NCBI GenBank assembly: GCA_964470825.1 | Contig: CAYYEF010000013.1 | Coordinates: 1 to 15,700 of the forward strand | Source: CAYYEF01 sp964470825 | GTDB taxonomy: Bacteria > Patescibacteriota > Minisyncoccia > Phycocordibacterales > JAACPR01 | DNA length: 15,700 nt | Direction of reading: 5' to 3' | Shown: positions 1 to 7,904 of the stretch, piece by piece | Layout: each line of letters opens with the position of its first letter | How positions within the stretch are numbered: the first letter of the stretch is position 1 | The notes under the pieces: model-generated | What the model saw: the letters and a program-made list of their open reading frames with translations, nothing else | Database searches by the model: none | What the model was told of the DNA's origin: nothing | Program-made: the position numbers and the translations under genes

Positions 1-668
1 CGCTTTTGGTATTCCCCATAATATCAACGGATTTCACCCCTACACTATGAGTTCTGTTCACCCCTCGCACTCTCGAGTCTTGCCGTTTCCTTTGCCTTTT
101 CCCGGTTAAGCCGGGAGCTTTGACAAAAGACTAACAAAACCGCCTACACACCCTTTACACCCAATAATTCCGGATAACGCTCGGGGCACTCGTATTACCG
201 CTGCTGCTGGCACGAGTTTAGCAACCCCTTATTCCCCAGGTAACGTCAAAATTTCCTCCCTGGGAAAAGGCTTTTACGTCCCGAAGGACTTCATCAGCCA
301 CGCGGCGTCGCTCCATCAGACTTTCGTCCATTGTGGAAGATTCTCGACTGCGGCCACCCGTAGGTGTATGGACCGTATCTCAGTTCCATCGGTGGGGGTC
401 CGCCTCTCAGCGCCCCTAAGCGTCATAGGCTTGGTAGGCCATTACCCTACCAACTACCTGATACTGCGCAGGCTTTTCCCAAAGCGATAAATCTTTACTC
501 CGAAGAGACTATCAAGTATTATCCCACCTTTCGATGGGTTATGCCTGACTTTGGGGGAAATTCCCACGTGTTACTACCTCGTCTGCCGTGGGCCTAAACC
601 CACTCGACTTGCATGCCTTATCCACGCCGCCAGCGTTCATCCTGAGCTAGAATCAAACTCTTAAAATA
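1..668 (-). rRNA. rrs: 16S ribosomal RNA, 5' part (runs off the window)
   Basis: Small-subunit rRNA read on the minus strand. The 5' end is placed near 668 from the AGAGTTTGAT element (E. coli position 8), read downward from 661. The conserved 530 loop GTGCCAGCAGCAGCGGTAA lies at 213-195, and position 1 corresponds to about E. coli 729, so the 3' half with the anti-Shine-Dalgarno is outside the window. About 668 nt cover what takes about 729 nt in E. coli, so this half is shortened; the region before the 530 loop (helix 17) looks reduced. The 338 and 530 regions carry paired substitutions that keep the helices (see findings). No insertion is seen in this half. No 23S or tRNA lies upstream: the gene has its own promoter at 900-927. 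Confidence 0.97.
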
Positions 669-899
669 AGAACGGGACAAAATAAAGGATAATATTATTT
701 TGTAAATATAATTTAATATATTGGATCTACTCATAAATTCCTTACCGGGTAATTTATGAGTAAAAATTATGATTGATGATGTATTGCGTAATATATTTTC
801 CTGTCTATAAAAATTATAGTTTCAAGAAAATATGTTTACTTTTCTATATGCATATTGATTTGTCAAAGTTCCCAACCTCTCTTAATGGAGGTAAGGGCT
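669..899 (-). other. 16S rRNA leader (transcribed spacer before mature 16S)
   Basis: AT-rich stretch of about 230 nt between the 16S promoter and the mature 16S 5' end. It has no ORF or tRNA on either strand that I can support. The one clear structure is the hairpin at 728-762. It presumably holds the 5' arm of the 16S processing stem, whose partner would lie beyond the window. Confidence 0.7.
728..762 (-). repeat. Perfect inverted repeat (hairpin) in the 16S leader
   Basis: TACTCATAAATT at 728-739 is exactly complementary to AATTTATGAGTA at 751-762, giving a 12-bp stem with an 11-nt loop. No U-tract follows, so it is not an obvious terminator. A processing or folding role in the pre-16S leader is inference. 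Confidence 0.7.
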
Positions 900-927
900 A
901 TTCTAGCAGGTTCTTTAAATGAGTCAA
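900..927 (-). promoter_or_regulatory. 16S rRNA promoter (sigma-70 type)
   Basis: On the minus strand TTGACT (922-927) is followed after 16 nt by TAGAAT (900-905), close to the TTGACA/TATAAT consensus. It sits just after the secDF terminator and is the only good promoter before the 16S gene, so the 16S is transcribed independently of the 23S. Confidence 0.8.
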
Positions 928-940
928 GGGGTAAAATATA

Positions 941-976
941 CTAAAAAACCACAAGTTTTACTTGCGGCTTTTAGTA
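941..976 (-). terminator. Rho-independent terminator after secF
   Basis: Minus-strand CCGCAAG and CTTGTGG form a 7-bp stem (one G-U) around a TAAAA loop and are followed by a run of six T. Outer A/T pairs (ACTAAAA/TTTTAGT) extend the stem. It lies 24 nt past the secF stop and just upstream of the 16S promoter, separating the two units. Confidence 0.75.
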
Positions 977-999
977 GATAAGTAGAAAAATTTTAAACG

Positions 1000-1920
1000 T
1001 TATTTTGCAAGCTTTTTATCTTGCCAATTTTTAATTGTTACAAGTAAGGGAGATGAGATGAAGATTGAAGAATAGGCACCGCAAATAACTCCAATAATCA
1101 TAGCAAGAGAAAACGTCTTTGTGACCTCTCCACCAACAAAATAAATAGCAAGTAAAGAAATAAAGGTAGTAAGTGAAGTATTAATTGAACGAGCCCAAGT
1201 ATCTTTTAAGCTTCTTTCTACAACATCTTCAAACTTTGAGTCTCTTTGTTTTTCATCAATACCCATAAGATTTTCTCTGATACGATCAAAAACTACAATA
1301 GTGTCATTTATAGAATAACCAAGGACCACCAAAATAGCCACTACAAACAATGTATCAACTTCTACACCAGCAAAATGACCTAATAATGAAAATACTCCTA
1401 TAGGAAGTAATACATCATGAATAAAAGTAATTATTGTAATTAGTCCATAATTCCAAGAAGATACTGGTTTTGAAACTTTTCTAAATACAAAAGCAACATA
1501 CAAAATAATTAGAATAGCTACCAAAAAGATGGCTAGCAAAGCCTGACTTCTTAATTCCTTACCTAGAGTGGGGCCAATATCACTGAATTTTGTTTCAATA
1601 ACTTTTTGATCTGTGACAGACTGAATCTTTGAAAGAATTAGGCTTTTTTGTTCTAGATTAATATTCTTTGTTCTCAAAATATACCCGGTTTCCCCACTTT
1701 CTCTAAGTGAAAAATCACCCAAATCAAAACCTGAATTTTTTATAGTTTCTTCTACAACAGGTTTTCCGATTCGAACGTTTTCTGTTTTAAATTCAAGAAG
1801 AGATCCTCCTGTAAAATCAGTTCCGAACTTTAATCCAAAGAATCCGATTGAAAACAATGAACCTAAAATCAAAAGACCTGAAAACCAATAAAATATTTTT
1901 CTGTATTTAATAATTGACAT
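1000..1920 (-). CDS. secF: Protein translocase subunit SecF
   Basis: Inner-membrane partner of SecD that uses the proton gradient to help SecYEG complete protein export. Read from the ATG at 1920 it has 306 residues, the normal SecF length. An N-terminal membrane helix (about 10-28) is followed by the family signature FGTDFTGGSLLEF (about 32-44), a periplasmic domain to about 125, and five membrane helices. The conserved GYSINDTIVVFDRIREN (about 201-217) in the transmembrane core resembles the proton-relay segment of the family. An in-frame TTG at 1944 would add eight residues and overlap secD by 17 bp. I prefer the ATG, 7 nt after the secD stop, because it begins MSIIKYRK like typical SecF. 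There is no clear ribosome-binding site. It is cotranscribed with secD and ends in the terminator at 941-976. Confidence 0.96.
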   Translation of the reverse strand: MSIIKYRKIFYWFSGLLILGSLFSIGFFGLKFGTDFTGGSLLEFKTENVRIGKPVVEETIKNSGFDLGDFSLRESGETGYILRTKNINLEQKSLILSKIQSVTDQKVIETKFSDIGPTLGKELRSQALLAIFLVAILIILYVAFVFRKVSKPVSSWNYGLITIITFIHDVLLPIGVFSLLGHFAGVEVDTLFVVAILVVLGYSINDTIVVFDRIRENLMGIDEKQRDSKFEDVVERSLKDTWARSINTSLTTFISLLAIYFVGGEVTKTFSLAMIIGVICGAYSSIFISSPLLVTIKNWQDKKLAK

Positions 1921-1927
1921 ATTATTT

Positions 1928-3274
1928 TTAATTAAGTTTACCAAAACCTGTTCCGAAAAACTTTTCTAATAATTTATTTGTTTTTTTGGTTGAAATAGCC
2001 AAAAGTAAAACTTTTGAAATAAGTACTGCGCTTAGCATACTGATCAATATACCTATTCCGTAAACAAGAGCGAAACCTTTAACCACAGCAGCTCCAGAAA
2101 GCCAGAATAAAATAACCGCTGAAATTAAGCTTGTTAAATTACCATCTCTAATTGAAGACCAAGCTCTTTTAGTTCCTTCGTTTACAGCTTCAAAAGTAGT
2201 TAACCCTTTTCTTATTTCCTCCTTTATTCTTTCAAAAATAAGAACATTGGCATCTACCGCCATTCCAATAGATAAGATAAATCCAGCTATTCCTGAAGCA
2301 GTAAGAACTACCGGAATAAATTTGAAAGCAAGGAGCATTAAGATAACGTAGAAAACTAAAGCTACGCACGCAATAATTCCTGGTAATCTATACCAAATAA
2401 TCATAAATATAAACACGGCCAGTAGTGCATAGATTAATGCCATTGCCCCTGCGTTTAATGTATTACTTCCCAATGTAGCACCGATTGATTGAGTCTCAAT
2501 TAAACTAATTGGTAATGGTAAGGCCCCATAATTTAAATCTTGAACCAATTTTTTAGCTTCTTGTGCTTCAAAATTACCAGTAATTTGAGCCTGACCTGTT
2601 AGAATTTCATCTTGAATAACAGGCGCTGATAAAATTTGTCCATCAAGAAAAATGGCCATTACTTTTCCTATATTATTTTTAGTAATTTCAGACAATATTT
2701 TTTTACCCTCATCATTAAATTCTAGAGAAATAAGTGGTGAAGGAGAATTTTGTTGAAATACCAAACTAGCCTTTTTTAATTGGGCACCAGTTAAGCCTGT
2801 TGAAATATAAGCCTTGGCAAGAGCCGCTGAAATTTCTTCGGAAGTTGAAGCTACAGCTAACTCTGCTTGTGCAGAAGGGTCTCCTTGTATACGAAATTCC
2901 AGAGTTGGTGTTTTACCGATCATTTGAACAGCTTGATTCACATCTGTAACACCAGGCAATTCAACAATTAATCTATTAGAATTTTTATCATCACTAAATA
3001 ATCCACCTGTTTCTACTTGTACAATAGGTTCAGACACTCCGAAAATATTGATTCTTCTTTCCACTGTTTTTCGCAAAGAATCCATTGCGCCAGCTACCTC
3101 ACTTGGTTTAATTTTTGAAGTATCAGCAACATAAGTTAAGTGTGTTCCTCCATCAAGATCAAGACCAAATTTAAAATTAAAATTACTATCTGGTTTTTCT
3201 GTGTTATATACCAAAAAACCTAATGATGCCCCAATTAAAATAATAATAAAAGCCCATAATCGTACTTTAAACAT
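1928..3274 (-). CDS. secD: Protein translocase subunit SecD
   Basis: Membrane component of the SecDF complex, which pulls exported proteins out of the Sec channel on the outer face of the membrane. The 448-residue protein starts with one membrane helix (about 6-23) and then shows the D1 signature FGLDLDGGTHL (36-46), the P1 motif ERRINIFGVSEP (72-83), and the segment DGQILSAPVI (211-220). Five C-terminal helices (about 274-428) include GMAVDANVLIFERIKEE (337-353), the conserved TM4 proton-pathway motif with Asp341. It is shorter than E. coli SecD (615) because the periplasmic P1 region is compact, as in many small-genome bacteria. A TATAAT box lies 8 nt before the ATG. secF follows directly. 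Confidence 0.97.
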   Translation of the reverse strand: MFKVRLWAFIIILIGASLGFLVYNTEKPDSNFNFKFGLDLDGGTHLTYVADTSKIKPSEVAGAMDSLRKTVERRINIFGVSEPIVQVETGGLFSDDKNSNRLIVELPGVTDVNQAVQMIGKTPTLEFRIQGDPSAQAELAVASTSEEISAALAKAYISTGLTGAQLKKASLVFQQNSPSPLISLEFNDEGKKILSEITKNNIGKVMAIFLDGQILSAPVIQDEILTGQAQITGNFEAQEAKKLVQDLNYGALPLPISLIETQSIGATLGSNTLNAGAMALIYALLAVFIFMIIWYRLPGIIACVALVFYVILMLLAFKFIPVVLTASGIAGFILSIGMAVDANVLIFERIKEEIRKGLTTFEAVNEGTKRAWSSIRDGNLTSLISAVILFWLSGAAVVKGFALVYGIGILISMLSAVLISKVLLLAISTKKTNKLLEKFFGTGFGKLN

Positions 3275-3282
3275 AATCAGGG

Positions 3283-3288
3283 ATTATA
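3283..3288 (-). promoter_or_regulatory. -10 box for secDF (leaderless-type)
   Basis: Minus-strand TATAAT ends 8 nt before the secD ATG (3274), so transcription would begin within about two bases of the start codon. No convincing -35 hexamer is visible at 16-18 nt upstream. Confidence 0.5.
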
Positions 3289-3308
3289 GTTTAAAAGAGA
3301 TTAAAAAG

Positions 3309-4238
3309 CTAGTTTTTATTTTCTTTATAATATTCCAAGGTTTCTTTTAAACCTTCAGAAAATGGCGTAAAATCTAGTTTAAATATTTTTCTTAATCTTG
3401 AGATATCAGCAAGACTTTTTTTAATATCTCCCTCTCTTGCCTCTTTTTTATCAACTTCAACCTTTTTATTGAGAATTTTCTCAATATTCTTTATTAAAGT
3501 ATTTATATCTAATTTAACACCGGTTCCGACATTAAAAACCTCAAATGAGATTTGATCTTTTTCTAAAGCTAGAACATTTATTTTTGCCAAATCCTTTACA
3601 TAAATAAAATCTCTGTATTGTTTACCGTCCCCCAAAATAGATATTTTTTTATCTTTTAAACTGTTTAAACAAAAAATAGGAACTACAGCTGGATAACCGC
3701 CAGTTAAACTTTGTCTTGAACCATAAACATTAAAATACCTTAATCCTATAAATTTTGTTTTTTTATTTTTATTTAACAATGAAGCATATTGTTCATTTAT
3801 ATTTTTATGCATTCCGTATGGAGAAATTGGTTGGGGTAAAAAACTTTCTCCAAGAGGAATATTCTGATTATTACCGTAAATCGCAGCAGAAGAAGCGTAA
3901 ACCACTTTTTTAACATTGTTTTCCAAGGCTGAAATAAATACATTCAAAGTTCCATCAACGTTTATAAAATGAGTTTTTATTGGATTTTTTACAGACTCAC
4001 TAACAGAAGCGACGGCGGCCAAATGAATAACATAATCCATTTTTTTCATAATTTTATCAACTAACTTTTTGTCCTGAATATCACCTTTTACGATTTTAAC
4101 TTTTCTATTATCAATATTCTTTAAATTTCCAGTAGAAAAATTATCCAAAATAAAAACTTGATATTCTTTTCTTAATAACTCATCCACTGTATGTGAACCG
4201 ATGAATCCAAGCCCTCCTGTAACTAATACTTTTTTCAT
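3309..4238 (-). CDS. NAD-dependent nucleotide-sugar epimerase/dehydratase (UDP-glucose 4-epimerase-like)
   Basis: Extended short-chain dehydrogenase/reductase acting in the cytoplasm on nucleotide sugars, most like UDP-hexose or UDP-N-acetylhexosamine 4-epimerases. Visible in the 309 residues: the Rossmann motif TGGLGFIGSH (7-16), the acidic LDNFSTG (31-37) that contacts the adenosine ribose in NAD-preferring members, SSAAIYG (116-122), the catalytic pair Tyr141/Lys145 in YGMHK, RYFNVYG (167-173) and the substrate-loop RDFIYV (209-214). Length is normal. It starts 4 nt after the stop of the sugar transferase, so the two are one transcript, and it probably supplies the sugar donor used by that enzyme or by the divergent glycosyltransferase. 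The exact substrate cannot be told from sequence alone; a 4,6-dehydratase or a decarboxylase of the same fold is less likely. Confidence 0.9.
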   Translation of the reverse strand: MKKVLVTGGLGFIGSHTVDELLRKEYQVFILDNFSTGNLKNIDNRKVKIVKGDIQDKKLVDKIMKKMDYVIHLAAVASVSESVKNPIKTHFINVDGTLNVFISALENNVKKVVYASSAAIYGNNQNIPLGESFLPQPISPYGMHKNINEQYASLLNKNKKTKFIGLRYFNVYGSRQSLTGGYPAVVPIFCLNSLKDKKISILGDGKQYRDFIYVKDLAKINVLALEKDQISFEVFNVGTGVKLDINTLIKNIEKILNKKVEVDKKEAREGDIKKSLADISRLRKIFKLDFTPFSEGLKETLEYYKENKN

Positions 4239-4242
4239 AATT

Positions 4243-5568
4243 TTATTTACCTTTTTGTAAGAAGATTGTTTTTAAAGTTTTTAGAGCAATTTTTATATCT
4301 AAAAATATTGATCTATTCTTAATATAATAAAGATCATAAGACAGTTTATTTTTTGTCTCTAAAACGTCAGCATTATGATGAGGATGATTATCATGATAAA
4401 TCTGAGCCCATCCAGATAAACCTGGTTTTATTAGGTGACGAATATTATAAAACGGAACGTGACTAGAATACATTTCAACTAACTCTGAAGTTTCAGGACG
4501 AGGCCCTATTAAAGATAAATCACCTCTCAAAACATTCCATATTTGTGGTAATTCATCTATTCTAAATATTCTTAAATACTTTCCTATTTTTGTTATTTTC
4601 TTTTCATAACCTTCCGTCATTGTCCTAAACTTATAAATCTTAATTTTTTTATTGTTTTGGCCAATTCTTTCTTGAGTAAAAAAAACACTTCCCCCATCCT
4701 CTAATTTAATAAGCATGAAAATAATTGGATATAAGATTATAGAAAATAGACCCACAAAAATAGCTAAAACGAAATCCATAATTCTCTTTAATAAATCATA
4801 ACTAACGAGATTCTTAGAAGAAATATTTTCTAAAAACCAATTATATCCAATTATAGAAAGCGGTATTCTGTCAAAAATAGATTCGTAGACTTTGTGTTTA
4901 TCTAAAAATTGAACTTTTGCAAAAATAAGATTATACAAACTTGGTAAAATAGCTGAGGCATTTTGATTTTTAATATCAGCAACTATAAGAGAAACATCAT
5001 TTTCATAAACCATTTTTACAACATCTTCTCTAAAATTTGCTGAGTTATAGTTTTCTAAATCTATTGATTGAATAAACTGAAAATCATATCGATTGTTATT
5101 ATTAATCTCATGCCTTAACTCCTTCATTTCCTCACCTGAGGCAATAAGAATAGCATTTTGCTTTATTTTTGATCCAAAATAAGAAAATATTTTTAATCTC
5201 CAAATTAAAATAAGGCCGAAGGAAATAATTAGGTATATAAACAAAATAGTTTTAGGAGTAATCTCAAAATAAGGGATAAAGTAAAAGAATACTATTGCAA
5301 CAACTGAATTTAAAATTTGGGTATTCAAAAGAATGTTGGGTAAACTTTTCTTTAAAATCAAGGTATGTTTTTCATATAAACCGGCAATATAGAATATGAA
5401 AATCCAAAAAATAAAAATAATCGAGAATGGTTTAATGTGATTAATCCATACCTCAAATGTAGGAATTTCAAAATATCTAATCAAAAGAACTATCCAAAGA
5501 GAAGAAAAGAGGATAAAAATATCTCCGACAAACAAAATAAGTGGTTCTTTTTTATTTACAATAATCAT
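4243..5568 (-). CDS. Polyprenyl-phosphate sugar-1-phosphate transferase (initiating glycosyltransferase, WcaJ/WbaP family)
   Basis: Integral membrane enzyme that moves a sugar-1-phosphate from a nucleotide sugar to undecaprenyl phosphate, the first step of a lipid-linked surface glycan. The 441 residues have the long-form architecture: four or so N-terminal membrane helices (about 10-125), a cytosolic Rossmann-like domain (about 136-245) with no extra motif, then the catalytic domain with the re-entrant helix LLKRIMDFVLAI (259-270), KFRTM (313-317), RIDELPQIWNVLRGDLSLIG (336-355) continuing into PRPE (356-359), and GLSGWAQI (383-390). The loop between KFRTM and ITKIGKYLR is shorter than usual. 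A TATAAT box lies about 9 nt upstream, so the message may be leaderless. The epimerase gene follows at once. The sugar specificity is unknown. Confidence 0.94.
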   Translation of the reverse strand: MIIVNKKEPLILFVGDIFILFSSLWIVLLIRYFEIPTFEVWINHIKPFSIIFIFWIFIFYIAGLYEKHTLILKKSLPNILLNTQILNSVVAIVFFYFIPYFEITPKTILFIYLIISFGLILIWRLKIFSYFGSKIKQNAILIASGEEMKELRHEINNNNRYDFQFIQSIDLENYNSANFREDVVKMVYENDVSLIVADIKNQNASAILPSLYNLIFAKVQFLDKHKVYESIFDRIPLSIIGYNWFLENISSKNLVSYDLLKRIMDFVLAIFVGLFSIILYPIIFMLIKLEDGGSVFFTQERIGQNNKKIKIYKFRTMTEGYEKKITKIGKYLRIFRIDELPQIWNVLRGDLSLIGPRPETSELVEMYSSHVPFYNIRHLIKPGLSGWAQIYHDNHPHHNADVLETKNKLSYDLYYIKNRSIFLDIKIALKTLKTIFLQKGK

Positions 5569-5605
5569 AATAGCGATATTATAGATTACCTGTAATAATA
5601 TACAT
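5569..5605. promoter_or_regulatory. Divergent promoter region with a 12-bp palindrome
   Basis: Only 37 nt separate the start codons of the leftward sugar transferase and the rightward glycosyltransferase. Minus-strand TATAAT (5578-5583) is about 9 nt from the transferase ATG, and plus-strand TAATAA/TAATAT (5593-5601) sits just before the glycosyltransferase ATG. Between them ATTAC-CT-GTAAT (5585-5596) is a perfect inverted repeat placed so that a bound protein would cover both promoters. Neither side has room for a Shine-Dalgarno leader. Confidence 0.45.
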
Positions 5606-6763
5606 ATGGAGCAAAAAACTCAATCTAATATAAAAAAGGTAGTCTATTTAATAACTAAGTCTAATTTTGGAGGTGCACAAAAATATGTATACGAGTTGGC
5701 AATAGAGGCTCATAAAAAAGGATATGATGTTTCTGTTTTGGTTGGCGGGAAAGGTTTATTATCACAAAAGCTAGACGAGGCTGGAATTAAAACTTATTCA
5801 ATAAAAAACCTAAAAAGAGATATCAGCCTATTTACTGAACTAAAATCTTTATTAGAAATAATAAAAATTTTAAAAAGAATTAAACCTGACATTTTACATT
5901 TAAATAGTTCAAAAGCTGGCGCGATAGGAGCGCTAGCGGGTCGTATATGTGGTATAAAAAAAATTATTTTTACTATACATGGTTGGGCTTTCAATGAAAA
6001 CAGAGGTATTTTATCAAAACTTCTTATAAAAATAACTTACCTGATTACAATTTTGCTGACACATGTTTCAATTTCAGTGTCACAACATACAAAAAAACAA
6101 TCGGAAAATATTCCTTTCTCATTTTTAATAAAAAATAAAATAAAAATCATATACAATGGGGTTGGAGAAATAAATTTTTTAGATAGAACTTATGTGAGAA
6201 ATTTATTTAAAGAAAAATTTAATATAAATACTCAAGATTTTCTGATTGGAACATTGGCAGAATTACATCCAATCAAAGGATTGAATTTTTTAGTTGAGGC
6301 TGCAAATGATATCACTGAAGAAAAAATGAAAATACTTATACTAGGAACAGGACAAGAGGAAGAGTCCCTTAATAAACAAATAAAAGAAAAGAGATTGGAA
6401 AATAAGGTTATTTTGGGAGGTTATCTTGAGGAAGGATCTTCATTTTTAAAAGGATTTGATATTTTTATACTACCATCATTATCAGAAGCAATGCCTCTGT
6501 CAATTATAGAAGCTGGACAAGCACAATTACCTGTTATAGCAACAAAAGTTGGAGGTATTCCAGAAATTATTGAAAATAAAAAAACAGGACTACTTATAGA
6601 AACATATAATAAAATTTCTATAGTAGATGCTATAAAATATATTAAAAATAATTTAGAAGAATCACACACAATGTCTAAAAATCTAAAAGACAAAATAGAC
6701 AAGGAATTTAATGTAGAGATATTTTATAGTAAAACTTTTGATTTATATAAAAACAATTACTGA
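5606..6763 (+). CDS. GT4-family glycosyltransferase
   Basis: Retaining GT-B glycosyltransferase that would transfer a sugar from a nucleotide donor to a lipid-linked or surface glycan acceptor at the cytoplasmic membrane face. In 385 residues the N-terminal acceptor domain shows the glycine loop SNFGGAQKYVYEL (19-31) and ILHLNSSKAG (96-105). The C-terminal donor domain shows GTLAELHPIKG (215-225), ILGTGQE (245-251), the EX7E motif Glu294/Glu302 in SEAMPLSIIEA, and VGGIPEIIENKKTGLL (315-330). It is the only plus-strand protein gene here, diverging from the sugar transferase, and its last 7 bp overlap the convergent end of rodA. It ends in TGA, evidence for the standard code. The ATG has no Shine-Dalgarno and lies next to its -10 box. 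Acceptor and sugar are unknown. Confidence 0.93.
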   Translation: MEQKTQSNIKKVVYLITKSNFGGAQKYVYELAIEAHKKGYDVSVLVGGKGLLSQKLDEAGIKTYSIKNLKRDISLFTELKSLLEIIKILKRIKPDILHLNSSKAGAIGALAGRICGIKKIIFTIHGWAFNENRGILSKLLIKITYLITILLTHVSISVSQHTKKQSENIPFSFLIKNKIKIIYNGVGEINFLDRTYVRNLFKEKFNINTQDFLIGTLAELHPIKGLNFLVEAANDITEEKMKILILGTGQEEESLNKQIKEKRLENKVILGGYLEEGSSFLKGFDIFILPSLSEAMPLSIIEAGQAQLPVIATKVGGIPEIIENKKTGLLIETYNKISIVDAIKYIKNNLEESHTMSKNLKDKIDKEFNVEIFYSKTFDLYKNNY

Positions 6764-7899
6764 ACACCGACCATTTCATTTTTATAAACATCTCTGTGTG
6801 TTGCCCTAGAATATCTACGCATACTCATTAATATTCCCAAGCCAATAAAAGAAATTAATAGGTTTGTTCCTCCATAGCTCATGAATGGTAAAGTTAAACC
6901 TGTAATTGGTAGAACTCCAATATTCATTCCAATATGAACAAAAAAGTGACTAATAAAAATAATCGCCAAACCTACTCCAAATAAAACCTCAAAATTTGTA
7001 GCTCCTTTAATTGCATTATGTAAAATTCTAAAAATAAAAAGAATGTAGAGGAGAAATAAAATTATAACACCCAAAAATCCCCATTCTTCTGCATAAGCCG
7101 CAAAAATAAAGTCTGTCTGATATTCTGGCAAAAATTTTAATCTAGACTGAGTTCCATAACCAACACCCTTACCTAAAAACTGACCGGAGCCAATTGCCAC
7201 CATTGATTGATAAGCGTTATATCCTGTTCCACGAATATCTTGAAGAGGATGAATAAAATTCATGATACGGGCTTTTTGATAATCATGAAAAACAAAAATC
7301 CACAAAAAAGCTACTGAAATTGTTCCCAAAGCAAACACAATCATTAAATGTTTTTTTGAAATTCCAGACACAAGAACCATTCCAAACCAAATCAAAAAAA
7401 TAATAATAGCTGATCCAAAATCTGGTTGAAATAATACAAGTAGAAATATGATTAAAGCATAAACTCCAGAAACGATAATATGTCTAATGTTTTGGATTTC
7501 AATATGTCTTCTAGAAAAATATTTAGCCAAAGTAAGAACTAAAACCAATTTAGCAAATTCTGCTGGTTGAAATGAAAATAAACCAAAATCGAGCCAGCTT
7601 TGTGCGCCTTGAAATACAGAACCGACTGTAAATAGAACAAGCAGCAGCCCGGCTGAAATTAAATAAAGCCAGATAATAACAGTAGTTCGACGTAAAAACT
7701 TGAAATCAATCATGCTAAATATTAGAAAAGCAACTATAGAGATACACAACCACACTATTTGACGAATAAAAAAAGTATTTGTTTCTACAAAAGAAAACAT
7801 TGTAATCAAACCAAAACAACTAATTGGAACAAGGGGTAAAAGTAAAAACCAATCCAAATTTAAAAAAATACTTTTAATTTTGGAAGGTAAAATATTCAT
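6757..7899 (-). CDS. rodA: Rod-shape peptidoglycan polymerase RodA (SEDS family)
   Basis: Multi-pass membrane glycosyltransferase that polymerises lipid II into peptidoglycan for cell elongation, usually with a class B penicillin-binding protein. The 380 residues contain about ten membrane helices and the SEDS landmarks SWLDFGLFSFQPAEFAKL (101-118), FQPDFGSA (157-164), YQSMVAIGSGQFLGKGVGYG (230-249), TDFIFAAYAEEWGF (262-275) with Asp263 as the likely catalytic acid, and GLTLPFMSYGGTN (334-346). RodA is favoured over FtsW by length and by the GTGYNAYQSMVAIGSG context; the split is not absolute. It starts 5 nt after the stop of the upstream cysteine-motif protein, so the two form an operon. No partner PBP2 or mreC gene is in the window. 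It converges on the glycosyltransferase with a 7-bp overlap and no visible terminator. Confidence 0.95.
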   Translation of the reverse strand: MNILPSKIKSIFLNLDWFLLLPLVPISCFGLITMFSFVETNTFFIRQIVWLCISIVAFLIFSMIDFKFLRRTTVIIWLYLISAGLLLVLFTVGSVFQGAQSWLDFGLFSFQPAEFAKLVLVLTLAKYFSRRHIEIQNIRHIIVSGVYALIIFLLVLFQPDFGSAIIIFLIWFGMVLVSGISKKHLMIVFALGTISVAFLWIFVFHDYQKARIMNFIHPLQDIRGTGYNAYQSMVAIGSGQFLGKGVGYGTQSRLKFLPEYQTDFIFAAYAEEWGFLGVIILFLLYILFIFRILHNAIKGATNFEVLFGVGLAIIFISHFFVHIGMNIGVLPITGLTLPFMSYGGTNLLISFIGLGILMSMRRYSRATHRDVYKNEMVGVQ

Positions 7900-7904
7900 A
7901 AAAT

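Noticed and set aside
364..597. 77-codon plus-strand ORF inside 16S
   Set aside because: It lies wholly in conserved 16S sequence, antisense to the rRNA.
849..866. Second 16S promoter at the TTGACA near 866
   Set aside because: There is no -10-like hexamer at 15-18 nt; the nearest TATAGA is only 12 nt away.
1000..1944. TTG start for secF at 1944, overlapping secD
   Set aside because: Possible, but the ATG at 1920 gives the normal SecF N-terminus and avoids a 17-bp overlap; neither has a convincing ribosome-binding site.
6757..6763. Use of genetic code 25 (TGA as glycine)
   Set aside because: The glycosyltransferase ends in TGA where the family ends and where it meets rodA; no in-frame TGA is needed in other genes.
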